Origin: an uncultured Crocinitomix sp.
GTDB taxonomy: Bacteria > Bacteroidota > Bacteroidia > Flavobacteriales_D > Crocinitomicaceae
Assembly: GCA_905478225.1 (NCBI GenBank)
Contig: CAJQHR010000005.1
Coordinates: 93,754 to 157,753 of the forward strand
Direction of reading: 5' to 3'
DNA: 64,000 bases
Part shown: positions 27,743 through 36,910 of the stretch, one piece after another
How positions within the stretch are numbered: the stretch's first letter is position 1
How the letters are laid out: the number at the start of each line of letters is the position of its first letter
Program-made: the position numbers and the translations under genes
Notes under the pieces: generated by a model
The model's input: the letters and a program-made list of their open reading frames with translations, nothing else
Databases searched by the model: none
What the model was told of the DNA's origin: nothing

Positions 27743-29611
27743 CTATTTTTTTGTGAATTTATGTTGAACTGTCACACCGTCAACAGTGCTCAACTGAAGT
27801 ATGTAAATTCCTTGAGAAAGTGATGAAACATCAATACGCTTCCCCTGAAAAGCAGCAGACTGCATACATTCTTCGCCTATGACATCATAGATTGTAAATG
27901 TCTTAAACTGCTGTCCTCGAATGATTAATTCCGTAATCGCAGGATTTGGAAACACTTCAAAATCAACCGTTTCATTTTCGAAAGTGGATAGATATAGATC
28001 TTCACCAGGCAGTTCAACTGAACTTGGATAAGTTGAGTTGTGATGCACAGTTATATTGGCAACATTGCCGTCTCCTTCAACATACATTTCTCCGCCATCT
28101 TGTAAATTAACGTTAAAACGTACGGCGTGATTACCGCTAACGTAAATCTTAATGGCATGACCCGTTAACCATGTATAATTGGTAAAAGGCATTTCGATAT
28201 TCACTTCATAAACCTCACCAGGCTCCATAAAATCTTCGTCAGCCTCATAATAATCTCCACCACGAAATCGCATGCGTTGAATACCATCAGTTATTAGCAT
28301 ACTTCGACCATCTGGATAAAGATCAGCTAATCGAATAGCAATATCACCATCTGGCTGATCGCTTTCAATGAAAAGTTTAATTTTTATGCGCCCCGTAATT
28401 GCAATTGAGTTGGCTAATGTTCTGGTTTGAAAAGTCAGAATATCGTTTCGAACATCCAGACTATTTTGATTATAAGGTCCTTGATCTAAATCATTTGAAA
28501 GAGTAGCCCCACCAATTGTTGGACTTGGATCATTCGGGTCGCAAACAAAAGAGTCATCACCTACTCCACCATCCCCGTTCAATGCTCCATCTTTATCTAA
28601 AAACAAGAGATCTGAATCAGTTGCATGAATATCGTCTGAATTGGAAGTATGCCAAGTATCGTTGCCACCCATTTCATAATATGTAATTAAATCTGTATCG
28701 TCCCAACCGTTGTCTGCATCTAATAAATAATAGTTCAAAAAATCCCAGGCCATTGAGTCACTTTTAAACTCTGCATTATCATATGTGAGTTCACCCTGAA
28801 CAGCAGAGCCAACATATGCAGCACCTGTGCCTCCGTGTACCCATGGACCAACCAATAACCATTGCTGATCTTGCACATCAGCATCAGCATCACTGCGTGA
28901 GTTTTTATAGAACTCCATCATTGCATCTATTGTATGGTCATACCAACCACCAATTTGCAACGTTGGAATATGGATTTCACTTGAAAAATAAGCCCCCTCT
29001 TCTGCGATAGTCCAAAACAAATTATCATAGCGGTTAGCAAGGACGATAGGGGAGAGTCCAATACCGAGCGCATCTAATTGAAATAAACGCGCTTCTTCGA
29101 GCACGCCGCCGTAAAAATACGTTTCATAACCTTGCGCACCAGTATTCACCATGGGAACTGCACAGGTATGGTTAGGATGCTCTTCTCTTGCCGTGTGATA
29201 TTGAACGCCACCCAATGCTGAAGGTCCCCATGTTCCAATGCGATCTCCGTGCCAATCTTGTTCAGTAATCCATTCACAAATATCATAACCATCTTCTCCC
29301 CTTTCAAAATCGGTCACATCTGCTCCAAAAGAACCATAAAAGCCGCGCCAATCTACAATCACCCAAATAAATGGTTGATCATCCAAATCCATTCCAACTC
29401 CCATTGGAAGTGACCAAGAATAGAAATCCTTATTGTAAGGAGTTTGAATTAAAACGACCTCACCACTTGTAACTCCATCTGGAATATATACATCTGCTTG
29501 GAGTAATTCTCCATCTCGCATTGGAATCCAAATATCATCAAATGTGGGAGTCATTTGCGCAGAGCTACAAATCGTAAAAAATAAGAGTGTTAGCGTTGTT
29601 AATAATTTCAT
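27743..29611 (-). CDS. CocE/S15-type hydrolase exported by T9SS
   Basis: 622 residues. Signal peptide MKLLTTLTLLFFTICSSAQ, then an X-Pro dipeptidyl-peptidase/CocE alpha-beta hydrolase domain (about 25-310) with VQTPYNKD-type start, DWRGFYGS, and the nucleophile region IGTWGPSALGGVQYHTA (serine in GPSALGG). A jelly-roll C-terminal domain (about 370-530) covers FQTRTLANSIAITGRIK and FTNYTWLTGHAIKIYVSGNH. The last ~75 residues are a type A T9SS sorting domain: FEVFPNPAITELIIRG, FTIYDVIGEE, IDVSSLSQGIYILQLS, QHKFTKK. It likely hydrolyses peptides or esters outside the cell; the substrate is unknown. Confidence 0.9.
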   Translation of the reverse strand: MKLLTTLTLLFFTICSSAQMTPTFDDIWIPMRDGELLQADVYIPDGVTSGEVVLIQTPYNKDFYSWSLPMGVGMDLDDQPFIWVIVDWRGFYGSFGADVTDFERGEDGYDICEWITEQDWHGDRIGTWGPSALGGVQYHTAREEHPNHTCAVPMVNTGAQGYETYFYGGVLEEARLFQLDALGIGLSPIVLANRYDNLFWTIAEEGAYFSSEIHIPTLQIGGWYDHTIDAMMEFYKNSRSDADADVQDQQWLLVGPWVHGGTGAAYVGSAVQGELTYDNAEFKSDSMAWDFLNYYLLDADNGWDDTDLITYYEMGGNDTWHTSNSDDIHATDSDLLFLDKDGALNGDGGVGDDSFVCDPNDPSPTIGGATLSNDLDQGPYNQNSLDVRNDILTFQTRTLANSIAITGRIKIKLFIESDQPDGDIAIRLADLYPDGRSMLITDGIQRMRFRGGDYYEADEDFMEPGEVYEVNIEMPFTNYTWLTGHAIKIYVSGNHAVRFNVNLQDGGEMYVEGDGNVANITVHHNSTYPSSVELPGEDLYLSTFENETVDFEVFPNPAITELIIRGQQFKTFTIYDVIGEECMQSAAFQGKRIDVSSLSQGIYILQLSTVDGVTVQHKFTKK

Positions 29612-29745
29612 AAAAAAAGATTTTGACCATCCATGAATGGTTAAACACGTTTCAATTTACGTAATAATTTATAAAGTTCTGCCATTTAATCGTTGAGAAA
29701 GACTCAGATTATTTGGGGTTAAACTCTTATTACAGGAAACAAAAA

Positions 29746-30342
29746 CTAGCGAATAATTTTACCTATTGTTCGAAAAATCAATTTAATATCTAACCAGAAA
29801 GAGCGATCAGCAATGTATTTTAAATTAAGTTTTAATTTGGCGGGCATTACCTCCTCTATATATGCTTTGTCGGGATCATCAGCGGCACCCAAGATCTTTT
29901 GCTCATCTAAGTATTCGATAGAAGCATAATCAGTTAATCCTGGTAAAACCGTCAATACATTCAATTGCTCTGCAGAATACATCTTTACGTATTTAGGCAC
30001 CTCAGGGCGAGGGCCTACAACGCTCATATCTCCTTTTATGATATTGATGAGTTGTGGTATTTCGTCTATTTTAAACTTGCGAATAAATTCGCCTACTTTA
30101 GTGATTCGTGAATCATTACCAATAGTTATTTGACCCGCTTTGTCGGAATAAGATCGCATAGACCTGAATTTATACAATCCAAATTCTTTTTGATTTTTTC
30201 CAACTCGAATTTGACGATAAAAAATACCTCCACGACTATCGAGCGCAATCCAAATAGAGATAATCATTAAGATGGGCGAAAAAATAACCAAAGCGATTAA
30301 TGAGGAAAGAATATCAAATACGCGTTTGGCTATAAAACTCAT
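29746..30342 (-). CDS. Initiating sugar-phosphate transferase (PglC/WcaJ type)
   Basis: 198 residues from ATG 30342, one base after the upstream epimerase stop. A longer frame would overlap that gene. One membrane segment near residues 10-32 (FDILSSLIALVIFSPILMIISI), then the family core: RQIRVGKNQKEFGLYKFRSMR, RITKVGEFIRKFKIDEIPQLINIIKGDMSVVGPRPEVPKYV. Such enzymes move a sugar-1-phosphate from UDP-sugar to undecaprenyl phosphate and start glycan assembly on the inner membrane. It is last in the minus-strand aminotransferase-epimerase-transferase operon. Confidence 0.92.
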   Translation of the reverse strand: MSFIAKRVFDILSSLIALVIFSPILMIISIWIALDSRGGIFYRQIRVGKNQKEFGLYKFRSMRSYSDKAGQITIGNDSRITKVGEFIRKFKIDEIPQLINIIKGDMSVVGPRPEVPKYVKMYSAEQLNVLTVLPGLTDYASIEYLDEQKILGAADDPDKAYIEEVMPAKLKLNLKYIADRSFWLDIKLIFRTIGKIIR

Positions 30343-30343
30343 T

Positions 30344-31426
30344 TTAGTTGTTCTGCAAAATGTGGTTAATGATATTCTCACAGGCTTTACCGTTGCCATA
30401 GAGGTCCTTTTCAAAATCAGAATTTTTATTCAACATTAACGCAACAGCGTCAACAATTTTTGTTTGATCCGATCCTACTAATACATTCACTCCCTCAGAA
30501 ATAAGCTCTACCCATTCGGTTTGCTCACGCATGGTAATGCAATGCTTTTTAAAGAAGAAAGCTTCTTTTTGCAGACCGCCACTATCGGTCATGACCAAAT
30601 CACAATGTTTGATCAATTCGATCATATCAAAATATCCAACAGGATCAATCGTCTTCACCTTCAGCTTCAAGCCAAATGCTTCCAATTTTCCTTTTGTTCT
30701 AGGATGCAAAGGCAAGACTAAGGGAATTTTATTTGCATGAATCTCATTGAGCGCATTAACAATACACTTTAATTTTTCTGGATCGTTTGTGTTTTCGGCA
30801 CGGTGTAATGTGGCCAAACAAAACTTTTCTAAACCCAATTCAGAAATAATGGTTGATTTTTCGCTTGAGATTTCAGCATAAAAATAAGCCGCGTCCTGCA
30901 TAACATCACCCGACTTTACAACAGCACAACTTATATTATCATACCCCTCATCTCGCAAATTATCAATAGCTGTATCCGTTGGGCAAAACAAATAATCGGA
31001 AATTCGATCCGTTAAAATACGATTCACCTCTTCAGGCATTTCCATATTAAAACTGCGTAAACCAGCCTCCACATGTGCTACCTTTACATGCAGCTTTTTA
31101 GCAGCTAATGCTCCAGCCAATGTTGAATTTGTATCTCCATATACCAACAATAAATCCGGCTTTTCATCCTTAATAATTCCCTCAATACCTTCTAGCATAC
31201 GCCCCGTCATTGCGCCATGATCTAGGCTATTTATTTGCAGATTATATTTGGGTTTAGGAATATTCATTTCCTCGAAAAAAACATCACTCATGTTTTCATC
31301 AAAGTGTTGTCCAGTATGTACAATAATCTCTTCTACTCGATCAGATTTTTCAAAGGCACGGCTTAAAGCACCCGCTTTGACAAATTGCGGGCGAGCTCCT
31401 ATAACGGTTAAAACTTTTACTTGCAT
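30344..31426 (-). CDS. wecB: UDP-GlcNAc 2-epimerase (non-hydrolysing)
   Basis: 360 residues. N-terminus KVLTVIGARPQFVKAGALSRAF, then HTGQHFDENMSDVFFEEM, YGDTNSTLAGALAAKKL, HVEAGLRSFNMEMPEEVNRILTD and the C-terminal TDSGGLQKEAFFFKKHCITMREQTEW are diagnostic. It interconverts UDP-GlcNAc and UDP-ManNAc or acts on a modified derivative. The start is three bases from the upstream aminotransferase stop. A second epimerase of this family lies at 41195. Confidence 0.9.
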   Translation of the reverse strand: MQVKVLTVIGARPQFVKAGALSRAFEKSDRVEEIIVHTGQHFDENMSDVFFEEMNIPKPKYNLQINSLDHGAMTGRMLEGIEGIIKDEKPDLLLVYGDTNSTLAGALAAKKLHVKVAHVEAGLRSFNMEMPEEVNRILTDRISDYLFCPTDTAIDNLRDEGYDNISCAVVKSGDVMQDAAYFYAEISSEKSTIISELGLEKFCLATLHRAENTNDPEKLKCIVNALNEIHANKIPLVLPLHPRTKGKLEAFGLKLKVKTIDPVGYFDMIELIKHCDLVMTDSGGLQKEAFFFKKHCITMREQTEWVELISEGVNVLVGSDQTKIVDAVALMLNKNSDFEKDLYGNGKACENIINHILQNN

Positions 31427-31429
31427 CTA

Positions 31430-32647
31430 TTAACACATTACTGAATTTACGGCATTAATTACCGCGTTGGTTATCGTATTTAAATTATCATCCGTCAAAT
31501 TAAAATAGACGGGGAGTGTAATTTCATTCTGATATTTACTAAACGCCATAGGATAATCTGCCATTTTGAATCCACGGCTTTTATAAGCAGTCAATAAAGG
31601 CAAGGGTTGGAAATGCACATTTACTGAAACTTGTTGTTCAAAAATTCGATTGATAATTTCGTCGCGTTGCGCTTCAGTTGCATTTTTCACTCTAATCATG
31701 TATAAATGATAAGAGCTTTCCTTCTTATCACTTTTAAAAGTAGGCTGAATTATCAAGTCTTCATTTTCAAAAGCTTGATTATAAATTGCAAAGATTTCAC
31801 GGCGGCGATTTAAATTTGATTCATAACGCCCCAATTCAACCAAACCAATGGCTGCTTGAATGTCCATCATGTTGCATTTGTAACCTGGCTCTACTACATC
31901 ATATCTCCAATTTCCGCCACCAGCTTTTGCTTTTGCCAGGGCATCTTTTGACTGACCGTGTAGGGATTTAACATTTAATAAACGATAGACCTCATCCACA
32001 TCAAATCGCTCAGGTAAATTCAAACAAACTGCCCCACCTTCTGCAGTGGTCAAATTTTTAACCGCGTGAAAAGAAAAAACAGCCACATCCGTTACGCTGC
32101 CGTTTATTTTGCCTTGATAGCTTGCCCCTATACTATGAGCGGCATCCGCCATCACTAAAATCCGTCCAAGTGTAGCTTGCTCATCTGAATGTGGCGAAAA
32201 AAGCGATTTTATTTCCTTGCTTGCCACCAATTCGTTAATCTCCTCATAATCACATGGAAATCCAGAAATATCTACCGGAATTATAGCTTTAGTTTTTGAT
32301 GTTATTGCTTTTTTAATGTTGGCCACGCTAATATTAAAGTCCTTCTCATCAATATCGACCATAACCGGGGTTGCGCCGCAATGCATGACAACGTTTGCCG
32401 TTGAACAGTACGTGTAGGCAGGAATAATTACTTCATCTCCTTCTTTCACACCAAACCAACGCAACACCAATTCCATTCCTGCTGTTGCAGAGTTCAAGCA
32501 AATCACTTTACGACAACCAATATAACTTGCAAGGCGTTTTTCAAACTCCTTTGTCCGTGGTCCGGTAGTAATCCAACCAGAGAGCAATACTTTACCTACT
32601 TCTTCAACAATTTGTTGGTCCATACGTGGCGGAGAGAAAGGAATCAT
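31430..32647 (-). CDS. DegT/DnrJ/EryC1/StrS sugar aminotransferase
   Basis: 405 residues of PLP-dependent fold. N-terminus IPFSPPRMDQQIVEEVGKVLLSGWITTGPRTKEFE, cofactor region ADAAHSIGA, and the Schiff-base lysine in FSFHAVKNLTTAEGGAV. Such enzymes aminate 4-keto or 3-keto nucleotide sugars. The insertion near residues 140-165 (KEIKSLFSPHSDEQAT) is seen in a subgroup. It is first gene of the operon, followed by epimerase and initiating transferase, so it likely makes the amino sugar that begins the glycan. The exact substrate is not readable. Confidence 0.9.
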   Translation of the reverse strand: MIPFSPPRMDQQIVEEVGKVLLSGWITTGPRTKEFEKRLASYIGCRKVICLNSATAGMELVLRWFGVKEGDEVIIPAYTYCSTANVVMHCGATPVMVDIDEKDFNISVANIKKAITSKTKAIIPVDISGFPCDYEEINELVASKEIKSLFSPHSDEQATLGRILVMADAAHSIGASYQGKINGSVTDVAVFSFHAVKNLTTAEGGAVCLNLPERFDVDEVYRLLNVKSLHGQSKDALAKAKAGGGNWRYDVVEPGYKCNMMDIQAAIGLVELGRYESNLNRRREIFAIYNQAFENEDLIIQPTFKSDKKESSYHLYMIRVKNATEAQRDEIINRIFEQQVSVNVHFQPLPLLTAYKSRGFKMADYPMAFSKYQNEITLPVYFNLTDDNLNTITNAVINAVNSVMC

Positions 32648-32666
32648 AGTCTAATCAATTTTTATG

Positions 32667-32690
32667 CAAAGATACGAATTGTATTCGTAT
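32667..32690 (-). promoter_or_regulatory. Promoter with overlapping palindromic operator candidate
   Basis: Minus-strand TATCTTTG (32674-32667) fits the -7 consensus and lies 20 bases before the aminotransferase ATG. A perfect inverted repeat, ATACGAAT-3-ATTCGTAT (32672-32690), covers the spacer and overlaps the -7 by three bases. A repressor bound there would block the promoter. Confidence 0.55.
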
Positions 32691-32697
32691 TCTAAAT

Positions 32698-33000
32698 CTA
32701 ACTTATCGATCCTTAAAAAACAAGTTTTTTATTTCGCACCAAGATATTAGATAAAAAACAATAGACTTTGCCTTTTGCTTTGAGACTTGACTCATCCTGA
32801 ACTCTTTCGTATGACACTTCGGGTTCATTAGCAATGGACAAGACGAGGAAGGGCATTAAAAACTCGCCTATTTACTTTCTAAAACGGACTCGGATAAACA
32901 TCCTGTAGCAAATATGCTAATTAAAATAGTCGCTCAGTTCCATTTTCTATGATATCTGAAAAACTACACTTTTCGCCTAAAAAATTAGGATGGTGTTATT
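32698..33000. other. Non-coding gap between polysaccharide genes
   Basis: About 300 bases upstream of the aminotransferase promoter and downstream of the glycosyltransferase stop. I see no credible gene, RNA or terminator. One imperfect inverted pair (TGAAC...GTTCA, about 32798-32827) is too weak to name. Confidence 0.6.
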
Positions 33001-34230
33001 CTAAATTGATTGGTGTTTGTCTTTTAGATATTCATAGAAATTGTTTACCAACAATTCACGGTCAAATTTTTCCTCAACATAAGCCCTACCATTCATCCCC
33101 TTTTCTTGCATTTCGACTGGATGATTCAGGGCATAGCGAATCGCTTTTACTAGCGCGTCGGTATTTTCCGGTTCATAATGTAAACCAGCATTTGCTTCGT
33201 CAATGAAAAAAGCTTTTGATTCACCATTTACTCCCAGAATAATTGGTTTAGCCATGGCTAACACTTCAAATATTTTTGATGGTATAACCCCTTCAAAAAC
33301 ATCTAGTTTTCGCAATGGTATGATGGAAGCATCCGCTTCTTTTAAGACATGTGCAACCTCCGTTCGCCCAACAGGCTCAGCAAATATGACATTATCTGCC
33401 TCAACTTCTTTTTGCAAGGCTAATAAATCATCTTTCTCAGGTCCACTGCCCATTAAAACAAATGTGACCTTTTCTCCTTTGAAATGTGTTGCTGCATTCA
33501 CAATGATTTGTAAACCTTGCGCATGGCCTAAGATGCCTCCATAAAACAAGACCGTTTGATCTCCGGGAATGTTATATTTTTCTCGCAAACCGTACGGTTC
33601 TATTTTATCAGGATCTATTGTTTTTGTATCGACACCATTTGATAGCCAATAAACATCTTTTTCAGGAAAACGTTTCTTAATACTTCCCACAATACCGGTT
33701 GCTTGACCTGAGATAAAAAATGATTTTCTATAAATTTTTGCCTCTAGATTATAGGCCATTTTTAAAAAAAACTTGTTTGTGACAACTCCCATTTTCTCTG
33801 CACTCTCAGGCCATAAGTCACTTACATTAAAAATCAACTTCGCCTTTAACTTTTTGGAGAGCCTCATAGCTGAGTAACCCAGGAAAAGAGGTGGTGATTC
33901 ACACATCAAATAGTCATAATTTCCTAGTTTCTTACCAACTTTATAGGATGAGAAAACAAAAGAAAAGTAAACCATAAGACGCTTGCGTATCCCCTTCTCT
34001 TTAGAAATATATATTTTTGATCGATAAACCTTTAAGCCTTCAATCTCCTCTTCCTTATATTTCAAACCTTTGTACCCTTCCATGATTTCCATTTTCGGAT
34101 AGTTAGGCATAGCCGTAAGAATTTCAACATCAATCCCTTTTTCTTTTAAGCGCAAGGCTAATTCAAAAAGTCGATTCTGTGGCGCTCCCGTTTCTGGCGG
34201 GAAGTATTGAGTAAGAATGAGTAAACGCAT
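33001..34230 (-). CDS. Glycosyltransferase family 4 (WbuB-like)
   Basis: 409 residues from ATG 34230, chosen because MRLLILTQYFPPETGAPQNRLFELA is the usual family start. N-terminal GT-B lobe contains SPPLFLGYSAMRLSKKLKAKLIFNVSDLWPESA. The C-terminal lobe has FYGGILGHAQGLQIIVNAA and the nucleotide-sugar binding region GVIPSKIFEVLAMAKPIILGVNGES. The pattern resembles WbuB-type transferases that add an N-acetylated amino sugar early in O-antigen synthesis. It follows the Wzy-like gene by 25 bases and has its own -7 element. Confidence 0.88.
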   Translation of the reverse strand: MRLLILTQYFPPETGAPQNRLFELALRLKEKGIDVEILTAMPNYPKMEIMEGYKGLKYKEEEIEGLKVYRSKIYISKEKGIRKRLMVYFSFVFSSYKVGKKLGNYDYLMCESPPLFLGYSAMRLSKKLKAKLIFNVSDLWPESAEKMGVVTNKFFLKMAYNLEAKIYRKSFFISGQATGIVGSIKKRFPEKDVYWLSNGVDTKTIDPDKIEPYGLREKYNIPGDQTVLFYGGILGHAQGLQIIVNAATHFKGEKVTFVLMGSGPEKDDLLALQKEVEADNVIFAEPVGRTEVAHVLKEADASIIPLRKLDVFEGVIPSKIFEVLAMAKPIILGVNGESKAFFIDEANAGLHYEPENTDALVKAIRYALNHPVEMQEKGMNGRAYVEEKFDRELLVNNFYEYLKDKHQSI

Positions 34231-34247
34231 TTCAAAAATTTCTAGAA

Positions 34248-34255
34248 CAAAGATA
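34248..34255 (-). promoter_or_regulatory. -7 promoter element before the WbuB-like gene
   Basis: Minus-strand TATCTTTG in the 25-base gap after the Wzy-like gene, 17 bases before ATG 34230. No -33 TTTG at the expected distance. Confidence 0.4.
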
Positions 34256-35473
34256 TTAATAAGATTGAACCTTATTGTTTTTATTTTCCGCCAATGGATT
34301 AACACTAAGTAATGAATAAAGCAATAGAATACCGATTACACCTGCCTGTGTTTCAAACGCAGATTCGGTCAGTAGAAAAAATATTGTCATCACAACAAAA
34401 CCTGCAAAAAGTATATTCCTTCTAAAATAGAGCAAAGGAATTAGCATTAACAAAACCATGCAGATCAAACCGCCTAAGCCAATTGCTATTGCAGTTTGCA
34501 GAAATTGATTGTGGGTATTTAATCGTTTATCTAGGGCATTTAAATTATTGTTTTGGGCATACTTTACCATTAAGTTATCTGTCACATCCCCAGTACCATA
34601 TCCTAAGATTGGTTTTTCAGAATACAGGTCCCATGCATTTTGCCAAATAGCTCGCCTAAGTCCTGTAGAGTAAAGATAGCGCTCCGTTCCCTTCAATTCA
34701 AAAGCGTTGAAGAAATCATTAATCCGTTCTTTTGCAAAATCGGACTGCGTATAGATGGTTCCAAAAAGTCCTAAACTTCCAACGGCGAAAAGAAGAACAG
34801 CTGTCCATTTTGAGTTTTTCACCCAATACCCTAACAAGATACACAAAAGAACAAATGTTGTTAAGAGCGCTATTTTTGCCGTCAACAAGGCAATAAATAG
34901 GGTGAAAAAAGTAAAAATAATTATATGAACGTACCGTTTAAACAAGTTTAATTTACCCGTTGTATAATCGTAAATTAACAGCATCATTATCACATTCATG
35001 TAAAATGAAAAATAACTTGGATGAACAACTGGGCTTAAGCGATTATAAAAGAAAAAACCTGACGCACCAGTCTCTAAATAATTGATTGTTGCATTACCTA
35101 AAAGTAAAAGTATCGACAATATAGCTCCACCAATGAAGACATACAAAAGCAATCGAATATGGGCGACAGTATAGTTAGTAAAACTAATGAATAAAGGGAA
35201 AATTACCAGGCTCATTTTAACCTCAAGGTCAAACATGGCATTGGATTTGTTAATAGAATAAAAAACACCTACGATATAGAGGACATAAAGCACTACAAAA
35301 AGAAACCTAAGGTTATTCCAACGAAGTTTCGGTTTATTTAAAATCAAATTAACAATGCTTGTCGTTACCCACAACACAATGGACAACGCCAAAAATTTAT
35401 GGTAAATTAAAATTTGAGCTAAAATGATACCTAGCAATAATGCGTTGAATTTTGGTAAATATTTTTTTAACAT
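34256..35473 (-). CDS. O-antigen ligase/polymerase-like membrane protein 1
   Basis: About 405 residues from ATG 35473; the frame is open for 18 more codons upstream. About eleven hydrophobic helices. The Wzy_C (O-antigen ligase) pattern is visible in the large periplasmic loop: YSTGLRRAIWQNAWDLYSEKPILGYGTGDVTDNL followed by NTHNQFLQTAIAIGLGGLICMV. It either polymerises repeat units or transfers glycan to an acceptor. It is divergent from a second protein of the same class at 35554. Confidence 0.85.
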   Translation of the reverse strand: MLKKYLPKFNALLLGIILAQILIYHKFLALSIVLWVTTSIVNLILNKPKLRWNNLRFLFVVLYVLYIVGVFYSINKSNAMFDLEVKMSLVIFPLFISFTNYTVAHIRLLLYVFIGGAILSILLLLGNATINYLETGASGFFFYNRLSPVVHPSYFSFYMNVIMMLLIYDYTTGKLNLFKRYVHIIIFTFFTLFIALLTAKIALLTTFVLLCILLGYWVKNSKWTAVLLFAVGSLGLFGTIYTQSDFAKERINDFFNAFELKGTERYLYSTGLRRAIWQNAWDLYSEKPILGYGTGDVTDNLMVKYAQNNNLNALDKRLNTHNQFLQTAIAIGLGGLICMVLLMLIPLLYFRRNILFAGFVVMTIFFLLTESAFETQAGVIGILLLYSLLSVNPLAENKNNKVQSY

Positions 35474-35553
35474 AATTAAGGTAAAGATAAATGAAAAAAC
35501 AAAGAAGCAATGGCGTCGATTCCCCACGCATAAATGTTGATAAGTAATATTTA

Positions 35554-36909
35554 ATGACGTATCAATCGTGTTTCATTTACCTAATTTTACAAATTACTCT
35601 CTTGAAAACACTCAATGAATATATGAAGACAGGAGCTATAGACACTATTCTGAGATGGCTATCCATTGTGGTAATTGTAAGCCTTCTATTCCTGCCACCT
35701 TTTAGGATTAAAAGCAGCCTCCCTGCAATTGAGTTGGTAGATATCGTTGTACCTATTATAGGAATCATTCTAGCTTTTCGATTTAAAGCAATTCAACCGA
35801 AGCGGTTTTATTTAATAATCGGAATTTTTGCAACACATATATTGCTCACCATTGCTGTAAATAGTCGATTGGGCGAAATGCGAGATTATTTTGAACTATT
35901 TAAATTAATGAAGTTTGCTTTGTTCGCAGCTCTATTTTCTTTATCGGGAATGCTAGAGGACCTCAAGTTATTCAAACAATTATTTATTGCATTGGTCATT
36001 GTAAACTTGATGCAGTATTTCAACACTTTTAACATCAATTTACTTTTAAGTGATATTTTTCCAAATCCAGAGAGATACTTGTATTTTGGTTTGGACTCGG
36101 CAGGACAATTAACCGGCAAGAGAATGTTAGGTTTGGCTATGAATCCAAATATCAACGCGATTATATTCTCTGTTTTCGCGATACTATTTTGGCCACGATC
36201 CGATCATAAAAAGAGGGATTTCATCTGGTTTTTTCTTGCGCTAACAATGGCATTTCTCTGCCAGTCACGAACCGAAATGGTTGGCATGGTGGGTTTAATC
36301 CTTGTATCTTCATACTTAAACCGAAAGCATATTCGGCTAATTGCTGTTACGGCAGGGATAATGGTTTTAAGCTTTGCGGCATCTTTCGCAACAACTAAAT
36401 ATTCGACGTCAATCGTTTCGGCGCCCAACTTTATGGAAGCCCAGAACAATCTAAACGAAGGAGATCTCTCATCAAAAGTAACTTATCTTGAAAGTGTAAT
36501 TCACGGTCAATTTTTAGAAGGCTCCTCTATGGACGGGAGGTTTGAAATGTGGACTCATTTATGGGAAATGATTAAAGAAAAACCATTACTTGGTCATGCT
36601 CCGTATAAAGAATACTTCTATGAGAATCATATTTATTCTGAGAGTGAATACGTGATGATGACATGGCGATATGGCTTCATTGGGTTATTAATTTATGTTT
36701 TCATCTACATGTACCTTGTTGTGATTGCCATCCGAAATATCCACCTTAGTTCAGCTAAAGTGTTATTATTCACAGTTCTATTGATGATGGTTGTTGCAAT
36801 AACGAACAATCCATTCTCGCATCAAAAAATACTCATTTTCATAGCAATCATTGTTGGCTCCTTTTTCTGGGAGCTTAATAAGTCATCAAAAAATGACAGT
36901 ATCCGATAA
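35554..36909 (+). CDS. O-antigen ligase/polymerase-like membrane protein 2
   Basis: 451 residues from ATG 35554; ATG 35623 (MKTGAIDTILRW) is a good alternative, as the first helix starts after it. About ten helices. The ligase-like loop reads MDGRFEMWTHLWEMIKEKPLLGHAPYKEY, then ENHIYSESEYVMMTWRYGFIGLLIYVFIYM; QSRTEMVGMVGLIL lies in the preceding helix. It is probably co-transcribed with the glycosyltransferase that starts one base after its stop. Two such proteins back to back suggest one polymerase and one ligase. Confidence 0.82.
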   Translation: MTYQSCFIYLILQITLLKTLNEYMKTGAIDTILRWLSIVVIVSLLFLPPFRIKSSLPAIELVDIVVPIIGIILAFRFKAIQPKRFYLIIGIFATHILLTIAVNSRLGEMRDYFELFKLMKFALFAALFSLSGMLEDLKLFKQLFIALVIVNLMQYFNTFNINLLLSDIFPNPERYLYFGLDSAGQLTGKRMLGLAMNPNINAIIFSVFAILFWPRSDHKKRDFIWFFLALTMAFLCQSRTEMVGMVGLILVSSYLNRKHIRLIAVTAGIMVLSFAASFATTKYSTSIVSAPNFMEAQNNLNEGDLSSKVTYLESVIHGQFLEGSSMDGRFEMWTHLWEMIKEKPLLGHAPYKEYFYENHIYSESEYVMMTWRYGFIGLLIYVFIYMYLVVIAIRNIHLSSAKVLLFTVLLMMVVAITNNPFSHQKILIFIAIIVGSFFWELNKSSKNDSIR

Positions 36910-36910
36910 C

